64,000 bases of DNA, from NCBI GenBank assembly GCA_016709575.1, contig JADJMM010000011.1, forward strand, positions 1 to 64,000, read 5' to 3'. The notes beneath the pieces were generated by a model. That model had not been told where the DNA came from. It ran no database searches and saw nothing but the letters and a program-made list of their open reading frames with translations. Source of the stretch: Sphingobacteriaceae bacterium (lineage in GTDB: Bacteria; Bacteroidota; Bacteroidia; B-17B0; Aurantibacillaceae). Position numbers and translations under genes: made by a program. Shown here piece after piece: positions 46,669-55,945 of the stretch; the stretch's first letter is position 1, and every line of letters starts with the position of its first letter.

Positions 46669-47115
46669 TTAGGGCACTAAACCCAATTTTTTTGCTTCCT
46701 GAACGGCCTGAGTTCTTCTTTGCACATTTAATTTCTCAAACAATTTTGAGGAATGGGTTTTTACGGTATTTAACGAAACAAATAATTTATCGGCCACTTC
46801 CTGATTACTTAAACCCTGAGCCATCAAGATTAACACCTCATGTTCGCGTTTACTGATGCTTAAATTCTTTAGATTGTTTTCATTCACCATAAAATTTTCG
46901 GTTGGCTGAACTAAAACCTCTTTTATAACGAGTACCTCTTTTTTCTTTACAAATTTTAGTCCCGCCCAAATGCCAACAGCTGTAAATAATAAAGCTACTA
47001 GTCCTCCATAAATTTCGAAAGAATGATCGCGGATAATTAATTTGTATTCCGCAAATTTTAAACCAGCTATTAGAAGGCCTAAAACCAAACCATATATTAG
47101 GATTTTACTTTTCAA
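46669..47115 (-). CDS. membrane-anchored LuxR-type HTH regulator
   Basis: 148 residues: two membrane helices at about 5-25 and 35-57 (ILIYGLVLGLLIAGLKFAEY, YGGLVALLFTAVGIWAGLKFV), a linker, and a LuxR/GerE helix-turn-helix at 85-145 (SISKREHEVLILMAQGLSNQEVADKLFVSLNTVKTHSSKLFEKLNVQRRTQAV). There is no receiver domain, so activity must be controlled through the membrane part or by expression. It overlaps the YiiX-like gene upstream by 11 nt and precedes DUF4199, so they may be one unit. Confidence 0.85.
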   Translation of the reverse strand: MKSKILIYGLVLGLLIAGLKFAEYKLIIRDHSFEIYGGLVALLFTAVGIWAGLKFVKKKEVLVIKEVLVQPTENFMVNENNLKNLSISKREHEVLILMAQGLSNQEVADKLFVSLNTVKTHSSKLFEKLNVQRRTQAVQEAKKLGLVP

Positions 47116-47746
47116 CGGTTCTTACAATTCTATATTGCGTATGCGATTTTTTTGTACTTGCAATATCCTCAGGCGCTAAATTTTTTAAAGAGACTTTATC
47201 CGCTAATTCAATTTTTACTTTGCTGTAACAATGCTGAACCATAGCTGAACAGAAAAAAGAATTTTCTTGCGCTAATTTGTTTTCTATTGTTCTTCCGTCT
47301 TTTGCTTTAAAATTAAACAAAGCACCAAACACTTCTCGTATTGAATATTTTGTTTTTGCTACTACTAAATTCAATCCCTCAGCAATTATTTTGTTTTGAG
47401 ATTTTTCATCCAGATTAAAATCCAAAATCGCGAAATTAGGAACAGCCTTCACATCAAAATATTTTTCAGCTCTGTTTTCCTGAACTCCTAAACGGGTTTG
47501 CTTTAAATGAAATTCTAAATCCGATTCTATAATCCACCAATGCCCATCTTCACGAATGCCACTAAAAATAAAAGCGTGCGACCATAAACTATTTTTACCA
47601 TCTGCAGTAATTAGTTTCTGAGCTTTCTTTATAGAATTATCAATCGGATTATCAGCCCCCACTAAACCAATACAGCCAGGCTTAGCATATTTCTCTACAA
47701 AAGCTTTATTGCTGAGTCCTTTTGTATTTATAATTTCTATTGGCAT
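47105..47746 (-). CDS. YiiX-like permuted NlpC/P60 cysteine hydrolase
   Basis: 213 residues from the ATG at 47744-47746; an upstream TTG is possible. The histidine in LWSHAFIFSG, with nearby WWIIES, and the cysteine in NSFFCSAMVQHCYSKV fit the circularly permuted papain-like NlpC/P60 (YiiX/YebB) family, which cuts amide bonds, perhaps in peptidoglycan or lipids. No signal peptide is visible, so the site of action is unclear. Divergent from the DUF3109 gene 76 nt away. Confidence 0.7.
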   Translation of the reverse strand: MPIEIINTKGLSNKAFVEKYAKPGCIGLVGADNPIDNSIKKAQKLITADGKNSLWSHAFIFSGIREDGHWWIIESDLEFHLKQTRLGVQENRAEKYFDVKAVPNFAILDFNLDEKSQNKIIAEGLNLVVAKTKYSIREVFGALFNFKAKDGRTIENKLAQENSFFCSAMVQHCYSKVKIELADKVSLKNLAPEDIASTKKSHTQYRIVRTVEK

Positions 47747-47810
47747 AGTAGTTACACACAAATTTATGCTTTAAATTTAAACAGTGCCATTTAAGCCCAT
47801 TTTTAAATTT

Positions 47811-47818
47811 TAAATTTG
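47811..47818 (+). promoter_or_regulatory. -7 box of the DUF3109 gene (TAAATTTG)
   Basis: Matches TAnnTTTG four nt before the ATG at 47823. Confidence 0.45.
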
Positions 47819-47822
47819 CACA

Positions 47823-48395
47823 ATGATTTCTATTAAAAATACTTTAGTCAGCGAAGACCTCTTAGAAAAAAAATTCGTGTGCGACCTCAACGCCTGTAAA
47901 GGCGAATGTTGCGTAGCAGGTGACAGCGGCGCCCCTTTAGATGAAGATGAATTAAAAACTTTAGAAAGCGTTGTTGAGAAAGTAAAACCTTACATGACTA
48001 AAAAAGGTATTAAGGCGGTTGAGAAAAATGGTCCCTGGGTAAAAGACAGCGATGGCGATTACACCACAACATTAGTAAGCGAAGGTGCAGAATGTGCTTT
48101 TGTTTTTTTTGATGAGAAAAAAATTGCGAAGTGTGCGATTGAACAGGCTTACAACGAAGGAAAAGTAAAATGGAAAAAACCAATCTCTTGTTATTTATAT
48201 CCTGTGCGCATTACTAAGCACAAAGCTTACGATGCTGTAAATTATCATAAATGGAATATTTGTAAACCCGCTTGCGAATGCGGTGCAAAATTAAACGTTC
48301 CTGTTTTTCAATTTCTGAAAGATCCGCTTATTACCAAGTATGGTAAAGAATGGTTCAATGAATTAGTGAAAGCATATAAGTTGAGTAAACTTTAA
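47823..48395 (+). CDS. DUF3109 cysteine-rich protein
   Basis: 190 residues. Conserved cysteines C20, C25, C29, C30 in FVCDLNACKGECCVAGDSGAPL, and later ones in GAECAFVF, AKCAIEQ, ISCYLYPVRI and NICKPACECG; these match DUF3109, a family related to the YkgJ/CxxCxxCC zinc- or iron-binding proteins. It probably binds metal; the role is unknown. It stands alone on the plus strand from its own -7 box. No signal peptide, so cytoplasmic. Confidence 0.9.
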   Translation: MISIKNTLVSEDLLEKKFVCDLNACKGECCVAGDSGAPLDEDELKTLESVVEKVKPYMTKKGIKAVEKNGPWVKDSDGDYTTTLVSEGAECAFVFFDEKKIAKCAIEQAYNEGKVKWKKPISCYLYPVRITKHKAYDAVNYHKWNICKPACECGAKLNVPVFQFLKDPLITKYGKEWFNELVKAYKLSKL

Positions 48396-48402
48396 AACAA
48401 GA

Positions 48403-49101
48403 CTATTCCTTTACAATTCGTTTATAGAATTGTTTTCCTTTGCTTTCAATGATTAATGTATAAACACCTTTTTCTATTGAAGAAAGGTTAATAGAATTAG
48501 AATTGTTACTTAAAATAGTTGTCATAACTTTCCTTCCTAAAGCATCCGTTAAGCTAACCGGAGTATTCTCTTGAAATGAATTGTCGATAATTAAAACATC
48601 CGTAACAGGATTAGGAAATAATTTGATTGTACTGTTACTTGAAATTTCTTCCACACCAACAGCCTGAGCATTTACTCTCCAAATTAATGTGTCTCCGTTA
48701 TTCGGCTGATCGTTTTGCCACAAATACACTTTTAAAAAACCGGCACCTATAATGTTTTTTGGGTCGACACTTAATTGTATGTAAAATGCGTTAACAGAAC
48801 CCGGCGGCAAAGAATCCAATTCCCAGTTACCCGGATTAACACCCGCCATACAATTGTATGTGTCACATACACCAATTTCCCATCCTGCCGGAAAACTATA
48901 AGACACATTAGTATAAGTTAAATTAATTTTTTTGGGTTCGTTATGTTCAAATTGAATTGGAACTGTGGCAGCATCGCCTAGTGCTAAATTAAGACTATAG
49001 GTTTTACCGGGAGTATAAGTTAGGGTTTGGGCATTACAAAATGCCAGACCCAATACTATAAACAATATACTAAGGTTTAATCTCACAATATAAATATACA
49101 A
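48403..49101 (-). CDS. secreted protein with T9SS sorting domain
   Basis: 232 residues. Signal peptide to about 25 (LFIVLGLAFCNAQ), a beta-sandwich (YSLNLALGDAATVPIQFEHNEPKKINLTYTNVSYSFPAGWEIGVCDTYNCMAGVNPGNWELDSLPPGSVNAFYIQ) with two close cysteines (CDTYNC), and a Por secretion domain (IKLFPNPVTDVLIIDN...GVYTLII...FYKRIVKE). Small surface protein of unknown function. Its stop is 7 nt from that of the convergent DUF3109 gene. Confidence 0.8.
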   Translation of the reverse strand: MYIYIVRLNLSILFIVLGLAFCNAQTLTYTPGKTYSLNLALGDAATVPIQFEHNEPKKINLTYTNVSYSFPAGWEIGVCDTYNCMAGVNPGNWELDSLPPGSVNAFYIQLSVDPKNIIGAGFLKVYLWQNDQPNNGDTLIWRVNAQAVGVEEISSNSTIKLFPNPVTDVLIIDNSFQENTPVSLTDALGRKVMTTILSNNSNSINLSSIEKGVYTLIIESKGKQFYKRIVKE

Positions 49102-49132
49102 TATAAATATATATCTATATCCTCATCCCCAT

Positions 49133-50025
49133 TTAAATAGTTGGCTTATTCTTACGATTACGTCTCACCAACCATACAATAAACCACCACACCAATCCGG
49201 TCATTAACCAAAGCGGCCATAATTGAACCATTATAATTAAGAACCACAAAAATCCGGTTGAGCCATCTTTTAAAGCGTTACCCATTTTCCCACCGAAATT
49301 AAAGCCTGATGCTAATTTATGTTCGTAGTAATTTATTTTAAGAGTACTGTATCCAACTTGATTGCTTAAATATTTTAATCGCCCTTCCGCCGATTCAATT
49401 TCTTCACGGATAACTTCCATTTCTTTCTGAATTTTTAGAATATCATCCATGCTTGAAGCTTTAGTTAAGAGTTCAGCATATTTTGCTTCTAATTGGCGTT
49501 TCGATTTTAATCTGGCTTCAATGTCAACGAACTGTTCGGTTACATCTTCAATATCCACACGCTTATAATCTACTTTCTCTACACCATTTAAAACCTCAGC
49601 TAGAAATTTATCGAAGTCTTTGGCCGGAACGCGAACAATTAGTTCATCCGTTGGGCTATTACTATAGTCGTACGAATTTTCTTTGGCAATATATCCGCCA
49701 TTAGTTTTTAAAGCCGCTTCAATCTTTTGTTTGGTGGCCGCCAAGCTGTTAACCTGAAATCCAACTTCCCGTTCTTAATTAATTTTTTTGTCATAGGTGT
49801 CGACACCGCATCTACTCTTCCATCTTCTTCTCCCGGAGGAGCTGGTGGTGGTGGAGGTGGGACGTTGACTTCCATTTGTTTAGCTCCGCCAGCCGATTTT
49901 TCGGCCTCACTATTTAATGTCATATCATTAAATCCCGGGGCTTCGGCTTTATCTTTCATCGCGCCACTGCATCCCATTATTAAAATGGCGACTGCGGTTA
50001 CTAAAGTTTTGTTTAAGCTATTCAT
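49133..50025 (-). CDS. DUF4349 lipoprotein, frameshifted
   Basis: The two halves join if one base is added near 49757 (KNGKLDF then QVNSLAATKQKIEAALKTNG), giving about 297 residues. The N-terminus is a lipoprotein signal with lipobox IMGCSG (cysteine near residue 19), then a proline-rich linker (VNVPPPPPPAPPGEEDG), a DUF4349 domain (ELIVRVPAKDFDKFLAEVL...VTEQFVDIEARLKSKRQLEAKYAELLTKA) with a long coiled coil, and a C-terminal membrane helix (GFLWFLIIMVQLWPLWLMTGLVWWFIVWLV) with a basic tail. Role unknown. Confidence 0.85.
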
Positions 50026-50382
50026 ATTGTAGTTTTTTGTGGTTTCTGTTAGTTTATACCTGCTTTTAATTTTGGTAACCTTTTGCCGATTTCCCTATTA
50101 ACTTTTATTAAGATGTTTTTGGCGCAGAGTTTCCATAATGTACTTAAAAAATTATTCTACGCTTCCAAATGATTTCCGCATTTTTTTTAGTATTTTTTAT
50201 TTCCCTTATTTGACGGGGGTTTCCGAGTTTTTGAGCATTTTGTCGACGAATTTCCTTTGTTAAAAAGTAAGCCAAGTTGTTAATTTGTTTGTCGGGTTAT
50301 ACGCTCTTAATTCGCAATATTTGCATGTACTAAAAATGAGTAACCATACTATTAATATAACCCTTAGATATAACAACGTACT
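50026..50382. other. divergent intergenic region before nrdB, 357 nt
   Basis: Separates the DUF4349 gene (minus) from nrdB (plus) and should hold both promoters. I see no ORF and no NrdR-box pair (ACACTATATATAGTGT-like). A partial -7 match AATATTTG lies near 50315-50325 and TAATTTTG near 50068. No riboswitch-like structure is recognised. Confidence 0.45.
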
Positions 50383-51354
50383 ATGATTGAACCCATCCTC
50401 GCCGAAAACAAAGACCGCTTTGTTCTCTTCCCTATCAAACACAAAGACATTTGGGAGATGTATAAAAAAGCTGAAGCCAGTTTCTGGACAGCTGAAGAAA
50501 TTGATTTAGCTTCTGATCAAACTGACTGGGCTAATAAATTAAATGACAATGAACGTCATTTTATTAAACATGTATTAGCGTTTTTCGCTGCAAGTGATGG
50601 GATTGTAAACGAAAACCTTGCTATTAACTTTTTAAATGAAGTTCAATCACCTGAGGCGCGTTGCTTCTATGGTTTCCAAGTTATGATGGAGAATATCCAT
50701 TCTGAAACTTACTCTTTATTAATAGATACTTATATTAAAGACCCGGTTGAAAAAGATAAATTATTTCACGCTGTAGATACTGTGCCTTGCGTTGGTAAAA
50801 AAGCTGACTGGGCTATCCGTTGGATTAACAACGGAACTTTTGCAGAGCGTTTGATTGCGTTTGCTGCTGTTGAAGGTATTTTCTTCTCAGGTTCATTCTG
50901 CTCTATTTTCTGGTTAAAGAAACGTGGCTTAATGCCGGGATTATCATTTAGTAATGAATTAATAAGCCGCGACGAAGGTTTACATTGCGACTTCGCGTGC
51001 TTATTATATACACAATACATTAAAAACCAATTGCCGAAAGAACAGGTAACGAAAATCATTACCGACGCTGTGGCTATTGAAAAAGAATTCGTATCAGACG
51101 CAATACCGGTTAAGTTAATTGGTATGAACTCTGATTTGATGTGTCAATATATAGAGTTTGTTGCCGATCGCCTTTTAGTGGCTTTAGGCTGTAGCAAGTT
51201 CTATAATGCTGCAAACCCTTTCGATTTCATGGAAATGATTTCGTTACAAGGGAAAACCAATTTCTTCGAAAAACGTGTTGCCGAGTACCAAAAGGCAGGC
51301 GTTATGGGCAAGGATGCGGAAAATAACGTATTTAAGCTGGACGAAGATTTTTAA
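50383..51354 (+). CDS. nrdB: class I ribonucleotide reductase beta subunit
   Basis: 323 residues. Makes and holds the radical used by NrdA to reduce ribonucleoside diphosphates. Ligand motifs of the di-metal site are intact: the aspartate in SDQTDWANKL region, EARCFYGFQVMMENIHSETYSLL with glutamate, histidine and the tyrosine position (Y) of the class I radical, EGIFFSGSF and RDEGLHCDFACLLY. The C-terminal NNVFKLDEDF is the tail that docks on NrdA. Its stop codon lies in the loop of a strong hairpin (51340-51367), and nrdA follows 230 nt later. Confidence 0.96.
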   Translation: MIEPILAENKDRFVLFPIKHKDIWEMYKKAEASFWTAEEIDLASDQTDWANKLNDNERHFIKHVLAFFAASDGIVNENLAINFLNEVQSPEARCFYGFQVMMENIHSETYSLLIDTYIKDPVEKDKLFHAVDTVPCVGKKADWAIRWINNGTFAERLIAFAAVEGIFFSGSFCSIFWLKKRGLMPGLSFSNELISRDEGLHCDFACLLYTQYIKNQLPKEQVTKIITDAVAIEKEFVSDAIPVKLIGMNSDLMCQYIEFVADRLLVALGCSKFYNAANPFDFMEMISLQGKTNFFEKRVAEYQKAGVMGKDAENNVFKLDEDF

Positions 51355-51367
51355 CGAAATCTTCGTC
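51340..51367 (+). promoter_or_regulatory. hairpin containing the nrdB stop codon
   Basis: GACGAAGATTT, loop TTAACG, AAATCTTCGTC: an 11-pair perfect stem; the stop TAA is in the loop and the 5' arm encodes the last residues DED. No T run follows, so it is a processing or stability element rather than a classical terminator. Confidence 0.6.
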
Positions 51368-51584
51368 GGTTAAAATTCCCGATTAAACAACTGAACAACA
51401 ATGTTTAAACTCGTGTAAAACGGGTATGGGAATTCTAGCCTCAGAAAATTAAACAATAATTAACCGCCTAATTGTTAATAACGATTTAGCGGGTAGAAAA
51501 AAATCGGCGATTAAGGTTATAACTTGTTATCTCCAAAAGTCACCAAAAAGAACTAAGTAAATAACTCAAAAAACTAAATGGCGT

Positions 51585-54005
51585 ATGTTTGTAATTAAAA
51601 GAGATGGCACAAGGGAATCAGTGAAGTTCGATAAGATCACTGCCCGTATTCAAAAACTAAGCTACGGCTTAGAACCAATTCACGTTGACCCAATTCAGGT
51701 TGCTAAAAAAGTAATCGATGGTGTTTATGATGGTGTAACCACAAGTGAATTAGATAATCTTGCAGCAGAAACTGCAGCGGGTTTAACGTCACGTCATCCT
51801 GACTACGCTTCATTAGCATCCCGTATTGCTGTAAGTAACTTACATAAGAATACTATTAAATCTTTTTCGAAAACCGTTGAGGCTTTGTTTAATTATATCG
51901 ACCCTAAAACAAACTTACGCGCCCAGTTAATTGCCGACGACGTTTACGAAATCGTTCAAAAAAATGCACACCTCTTAGATTCTTCTATTATATACGATCG
52001 TGATTTTGGATACGATTATTTTGGTTTTAAAACTTTAGAGCGTTCTTACTTATTAAAAATGCACGGTCAGGTTGCTGAACGTCCTCAACATATGTTAATG
52101 CGTGTATCAGTTGGTATACACAAAGAAGATATTGCTGCTGCTATTGAAACTTATAATTTAATGAGCGAGCGTTGGTTCACACACGCTACGCCAACTTTAT
52201 TTAATGCAGGTACACCAAAACCACAAATGAGTTCTTGTTTCTTATTACAAGTTAAAGAAGACAGCATTGATGGTATTTACGACACCTTAAAAAATTGCGC
52301 TAAGATTTCTCAAAGCGCAGGCGGTATCGGTATCAGCATTCACAATGTACGCGCAACAGGTTCTTACATTAAAGGAACTAACGGTACATCAAACGGAATT
52401 ATCCCAATGCTAAAAGTATACAACGAAACTGCACGTTACGTTGATCAAGGTGGTGGAAAACGTAAAGGTTCTATTGCTGTTTACTTAGAGCCATGGCATG
52501 CAGATATTTATGATTTCTTAGACATCCGTAAAAATCACGGTAAAGAAGAAATGCGTGCACGCGATTTATTTACTGCACTTTGGATTCCGGATTTATTTAT
52601 GAAGCGCGTAGAAGAAGAAGGCGTTTGGAGTTTAATGTGTCCTAACGAATGTCCGGGCTTAAGCGATTGCCACAGTGAAGAATTTGAAAGACTTTATACT
52701 AAATACGAAGCTGAAGGAAAATTCCGTAAACAAATTAAAGCTCGTGAACTTTGGGCTGAGATTATCAATTCTCAAATTGAGACCGGAAATCCTTACATGT
52801 TATTTAAAGATGCGGCTAACTCAAAATCTAACCAAAAGAATTTGGGAACTATTAAATCATCTAACTTATGTACCGAGATTATCGAATACACAAGTGCTGA
52901 TGAAGTAGCAGTTTGTAATTTAGCATCTATCGCATTACCACGTTTTGTAGATGAGAAAACAGGAACGTTTGATCACCAACGTTTATTTGAAATCACTTAC
53001 ATCGCAACAAAAAACTTAAATAAAATTATCGACCGTAACTACTACCCGATTCCTGAGGCGCGCAAATCAAATATGCGTCACCGCCCAATTGGTTTAGGTG
53101 TTCAAGGTTTAGCGGATGCATTTATTTTAATGCGTTTCCCTTTTGAAAGTGAAGAAGCTAAAAAATTAAACGCTGAAATTTTTGAAACTATTTATTACGC
53201 TGCTTTAACAGCAAGTAAAGATTTAGCGAAAATTGACGGTGCTTATGAAACATATCCTGGTTCTCCAATCTCTCAAGGGATTTTCCAACAAGATATGTGG
53301 AATGTAACACCAAGCTCTCGTTGGGAGTGGGATATTTTACGTGAAGAAATTAAAAAGCATGGTGTACGCAACTCATTATTGTTAGCGCCAATGCCAACAG
53401 CAAGTACATCTCAAATTTTAGGTAACAACGAATGTTTTGAACCATACACCAGCAACATTTACACGCGCCGTGTATTAAGCGGAGAGTTTGTAGTAGTAAA
53501 CAAACATTTATTACGCGACTTAGTGAAGCTTGGAATTTGGAACGACAATTTGAAAAACGAAATTATTGCAGCAAATGGTTCAGTGCAAAACATCGCAGCA
53601 ATCCCTGCTAACATAAAAGAGATTTACAAAACTGTTTGGGAAATTAAACAACGTACTATTATTGATATGGCTGCTGACCGTGGTGCGTACATTGACCAAT
53701 CTCAATCATTAAACTTATTTATTCAGGATGCGAACTTTGCGAAGATGAGTTCAGCTCACTTCTACACCTGGAAAAAAGGATTGAAAACAGGAATGTACTA
53801 CTTACGTACTAAAGCTGCAGCTGATGCAATTAAGTTTACAGTTGACCAAGGTGCATTAGATAAAACGAATGTAGTTGTATTAGGTAACGAAGATGCTTTA
53901 TTAGTAGAACGTGGCCAAGCACACATTTTAAGCGCAGAAGAACAACAAGCACAATTAAGCTGCTCGCTGGATAACCCAGACAGCTGCGAAGCTTGTGGAT
54001 CGTAG
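51585..54005 (+). CDS. nrdA: class I ribonucleotide reductase alpha subunit
   Basis: 806 residues. Catalyses reduction of ribonucleotides to deoxyribonucleotides. N-terminal ATP-cone (FVIKRDGTRESVKFDKITARI) for allosteric control; active-site cysteines in PQMSSCFLLQV and SSNLCTEIIEYTS; NLASIALPRF; the PTASTSQILGNNECFEP block; and a C-terminal CEAC redox pair (NPDSCEACGS) that is reduced by thioredoxin or glutaredoxin. Follows nrdB; the 230-nt gap contains a hairpin at its start and no ORF. A terminator lies at 54101. Confidence 0.97.
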   Translation: MFVIKRDGTRESVKFDKITARIQKLSYGLEPIHVDPIQVAKKVIDGVYDGVTTSELDNLAAETAAGLTSRHPDYASLASRIAVSNLHKNTIKSFSKTVEALFNYIDPKTNLRAQLIADDVYEIVQKNAHLLDSSIIYDRDFGYDYFGFKTLERSYLLKMHGQVAERPQHMLMRVSVGIHKEDIAAAIETYNLMSERWFTHATPTLFNAGTPKPQMSSCFLLQVKEDSIDGIYDTLKNCAKISQSAGGIGISIHNVRATGSYIKGTNGTSNGIIPMLKVYNETARYVDQGGGKRKGSIAVYLEPWHADIYDFLDIRKNHGKEEMRARDLFTALWIPDLFMKRVEEEGVWSLMCPNECPGLSDCHSEEFERLYTKYEAEGKFRKQIKARELWAEIINSQIETGNPYMLFKDAANSKSNQKNLGTIKSSNLCTEIIEYTSADEVAVCNLASIALPRFVDEKTGTFDHQRLFEITYIATKNLNKIIDRNYYPIPEARKSNMRHRPIGLGVQGLADAFILMRFPFESEEAKKLNAEIFETIYYAALTASKDLAKIDGAYETYPGSPISQGIFQQDMWNVTPSSRWEWDILREEIKKHGVRNSLLLAPMPTASTSQILGNNECFEPYTSNIYTRRVLSGEFVVVNKHLLRDLVKLGIWNDNLKNEIIAANGSVQNIAAIPANIKEIYKTVWEIKQRTIIDMAADRGAYIDQSQSLNLFIQDANFAKMSSAHFYTWKKGLKTGMYYLRTKAAADAIKFTVDQGALDKTNVVVLGNEDALLVERGQAHILSAEEQQAQLSCSLDNPDSCEACGS

Positions 54006-54012
54006 TGAATGT

Positions 54013-54066
54013 GGTTTCGACTACGCTCAACCACCGGAACAAACCGGACACTGAGCGAAGCCGAAG
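54013..54066. repeat. dispersed inverted repeat, copy 2
   Basis: GTTTCGACTACGCTCAACC (left) and CACTGAGCGAAGCCGAAG (right) are inverted partners around CACCGGAACAAACCGG. It is the compact relative of the element at 10431-10510 and lies just after the nrdA stop. Confidence 0.65.
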
Positions 54067-54100
54067 TGAACGATATAAATAAAACAAAAAACAACAAAAG

Positions 54101-54127
54101 GCCTCTCAGAACATGAGGGGCTTTTTT
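54101..54127 (+). terminator. intrinsic terminator of nrdBA
   Basis: GCCTCTC, loop AGAACAT, GAGGGGC and then TTTTTT: a seven-pair stem with one G-T, 95 nt after the nrdA stop. Confidence 0.8.
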
Positions 54128-54145
54128 GTCGGAAAAACAATACAT

Positions 54146-55590
54146 ATGAAAAATACATTTACACTAATTTTTAGTATGCTTATACTTTTTGTTTCGTCAC
54201 AAGAAGGAAAACAAAAAGAAAAATCATCGAATCCAAAATAAATAAGCTAGAAAAAGCTTTAGATTCAATACTAATTGTAAACAGAAAACAAGAAGAGGAA
54301 ATAATCCAAAAAAGAAAATGAAAATCATTTGACTTATAAAGAAATATACGAAGAATCACAAAACAACATAGATCGCGCATTAAATATTCAAAATACAAGT
54401 GCAACGTTCGTTGAAATTTTATCAGGACTAATTGCATTAATTCTTACAGTCGCTGGATTATTTGGTTTTTTTGAATATAGACGTTGGAAAAAATTGACAA
54501 AAGACATGTCGGCAGATCATAAATACTTTAAAAATTTAAAACAAAAAACTGAAAAAGAGCTAGAAATACTAAAAAACAAAATGACGCCTTCAGATCAAAT
54601 ATTGACTGAAGAGAAACCTTCCGCAGAAGTTCTAAAAAAACTGGAAGAAATGGGTGATAAACTTTCTAAACTCGAGATGCTTGGGGTTTCATTTGAACCT
54701 GATGACTACGTTAATAGAGGTAACGCTTTGTTTTATAAAAATGATTTTGTTAATGCCATTCACGCTTATGACAAAGCGATTGAACTCGAATCAAATAATT
54801 TTGATGCTTGGAGCAATAAAGCACTCTGTTACAATAAACTTTTGTTATTCGATAAAGCCATTGAAGCTGCGAAGAAAGCAATTGAGATAAATCCAAAAAG
54901 AACCGAAATATGGAATTCGTACGGTGTAGCTCTAATGAGTTTAAAACAAGTCGACGAGGCATTTAAATGCTTTCTCAAATCGATTGAATTAAACAAGTCC
55001 AATATTCCACCATTTGTTAACATTGCACGTATCTATAACAAACAAGGAAAATATAATGAAGCGATAGAATATGCTTGGAGGCTCTAAAATTAAATCCGAA
55101 TTATGAAAATGCCCTAATTCAAAAAGGATTTGCTCAAGAACGGTTAGGTGATAAGGAGGAAGCTTATAAAACATTTGATTCCGTAACAAAAATTAATCCC
55201 AAATCATTTTTAGGATGGAAAAACAAAATGACTGTGTCAAAGATGTTAGATAATTATGACAGAGCACTAGTTGAAGCCAATGAAGCTTTGAAAATTGACC
55301 CTAAATCGATTGGAACGCTTAATTCAAAAGTAGTTATACTTCTGCATTTAAAAAGAGTTGATGAAGCGTTGGAGTCTTCAGAAATTGCATTCTCCATTGA
55401 TTCTGAACACGCAAGTTCTTTGTATAACCGCGCCTGCATTTATGCACTAAAAAATAATACAAAAGATAGTGCCTTAAATCTTAAAAAGGCCATTTCCATT
55501 GAAGCTAAATACTTAGAAGATGCAAAAACTGATAAAGATTTTGATCTCATAAGAAATTCTGAAGAGTTTAAAGAAATATTAGGAACGTAA
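54146..55590 (+). CDS. TPR membrane protein, three frameshifts
   Basis: Reading from the ATG at 54146 and adding one base at each of three places (A run 54219-54223, A run 54308-54313, T pair near 55075) gives one protein of about 480 residues: signal or membrane anchor MKNTFTLIFSMLILFVSSQ; a coiled coil; a membrane helix (VEILSGLIALILTVAGLFGFF); a second coiled coil; and then about seven TPR repeats (DYVNRGNALFYKNDFVNAIHAYDKAIELES, AWSNKALCYNKLLLFDKAIEAAKKAIEINP...). Scaffold for protein contacts, partner unknown. The 3' piece joins as YA[L]EALKLNPNYENAL. Confidence 0.78.
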
Positions 55591-55603
55591 AATTAGTTAA
55601 ACC

Positions 55604-55655
55604 CGGTTAGCACGGTTTTGCAAACCCTTTAGCGCGGATTTGTAATCCATGCATT
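55604..55655. repeat. intergenic repeat with paired short motifs
   Basis: Two variants of a similar unit, TTAGCACGGTTTTGCAAACC and TTTAGCGCGGATTTGTAATC plus C, lie in tandem; the second half-matches its own reverse complement (GGATT...AATCC). Weaker echoes (GTTAGCGTGGAT, GCGGATTAG) occur near 56600 and 57896. Probably a dispersed intergenic repeat. Confidence 0.45.
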
Positions 55656-55659
55656 TAAT

Positions 55660-55932
55660 ATGATTCAGAATATTGAAATAGCGATTTTAAGTAGTAAAAA
55701 CACAAGTTACTATTCGCAACTAATCAAGTATATCGATAAATCTAATCTATCTGAAAATGAAAGAATTCTTTTCGATAAAATTTGGGCTGAGGCAATCGAT
55801 TTTTCAAATTGGAATGATTCGGACTTGAGTTTAGGTTGTAAAATAACTCATGAGAGATTAAGAAAGAATTTTAAATTATCAGATGAGGCAATTGCAAAAA
55901 TTGTGAGAATTGCTTCTTACGAATGGAAATAA
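55660..55932 (+). CDS. small hypothetical protein, 90 aa
   Basis: 90 residues, helical and acidic: IAILSSKNTSYYSQLIKYIDKSNLSENERILFDKIWAEAIDF, then NFKLSDEAIAKIVRIASYEWK. The C-terminal half resembles a short helical or DNA-contact segment, but I do not recognise the family. It ends 13 nt before the ATG of the DsbA-like gene and may share its transcript. No signal peptide. Confidence 0.55.
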   Translation: MIQNIEIAILSSKNTSYYSQLIKYIDKSNLSENERILFDKIWAEAIDFSNWNDSDLSLGCKITHERLRKNFKLSDEAIAKIVRIASYEWK

Positions 55933-55945
55933 TTACCTTTACCCA

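Noticed and set aside
50026..50382. NrdR boxes or a riboswitch before nrdB
   Set aside because: No pair of NrdR-like palindromes and no recognised riboswitch core could be found by eye.
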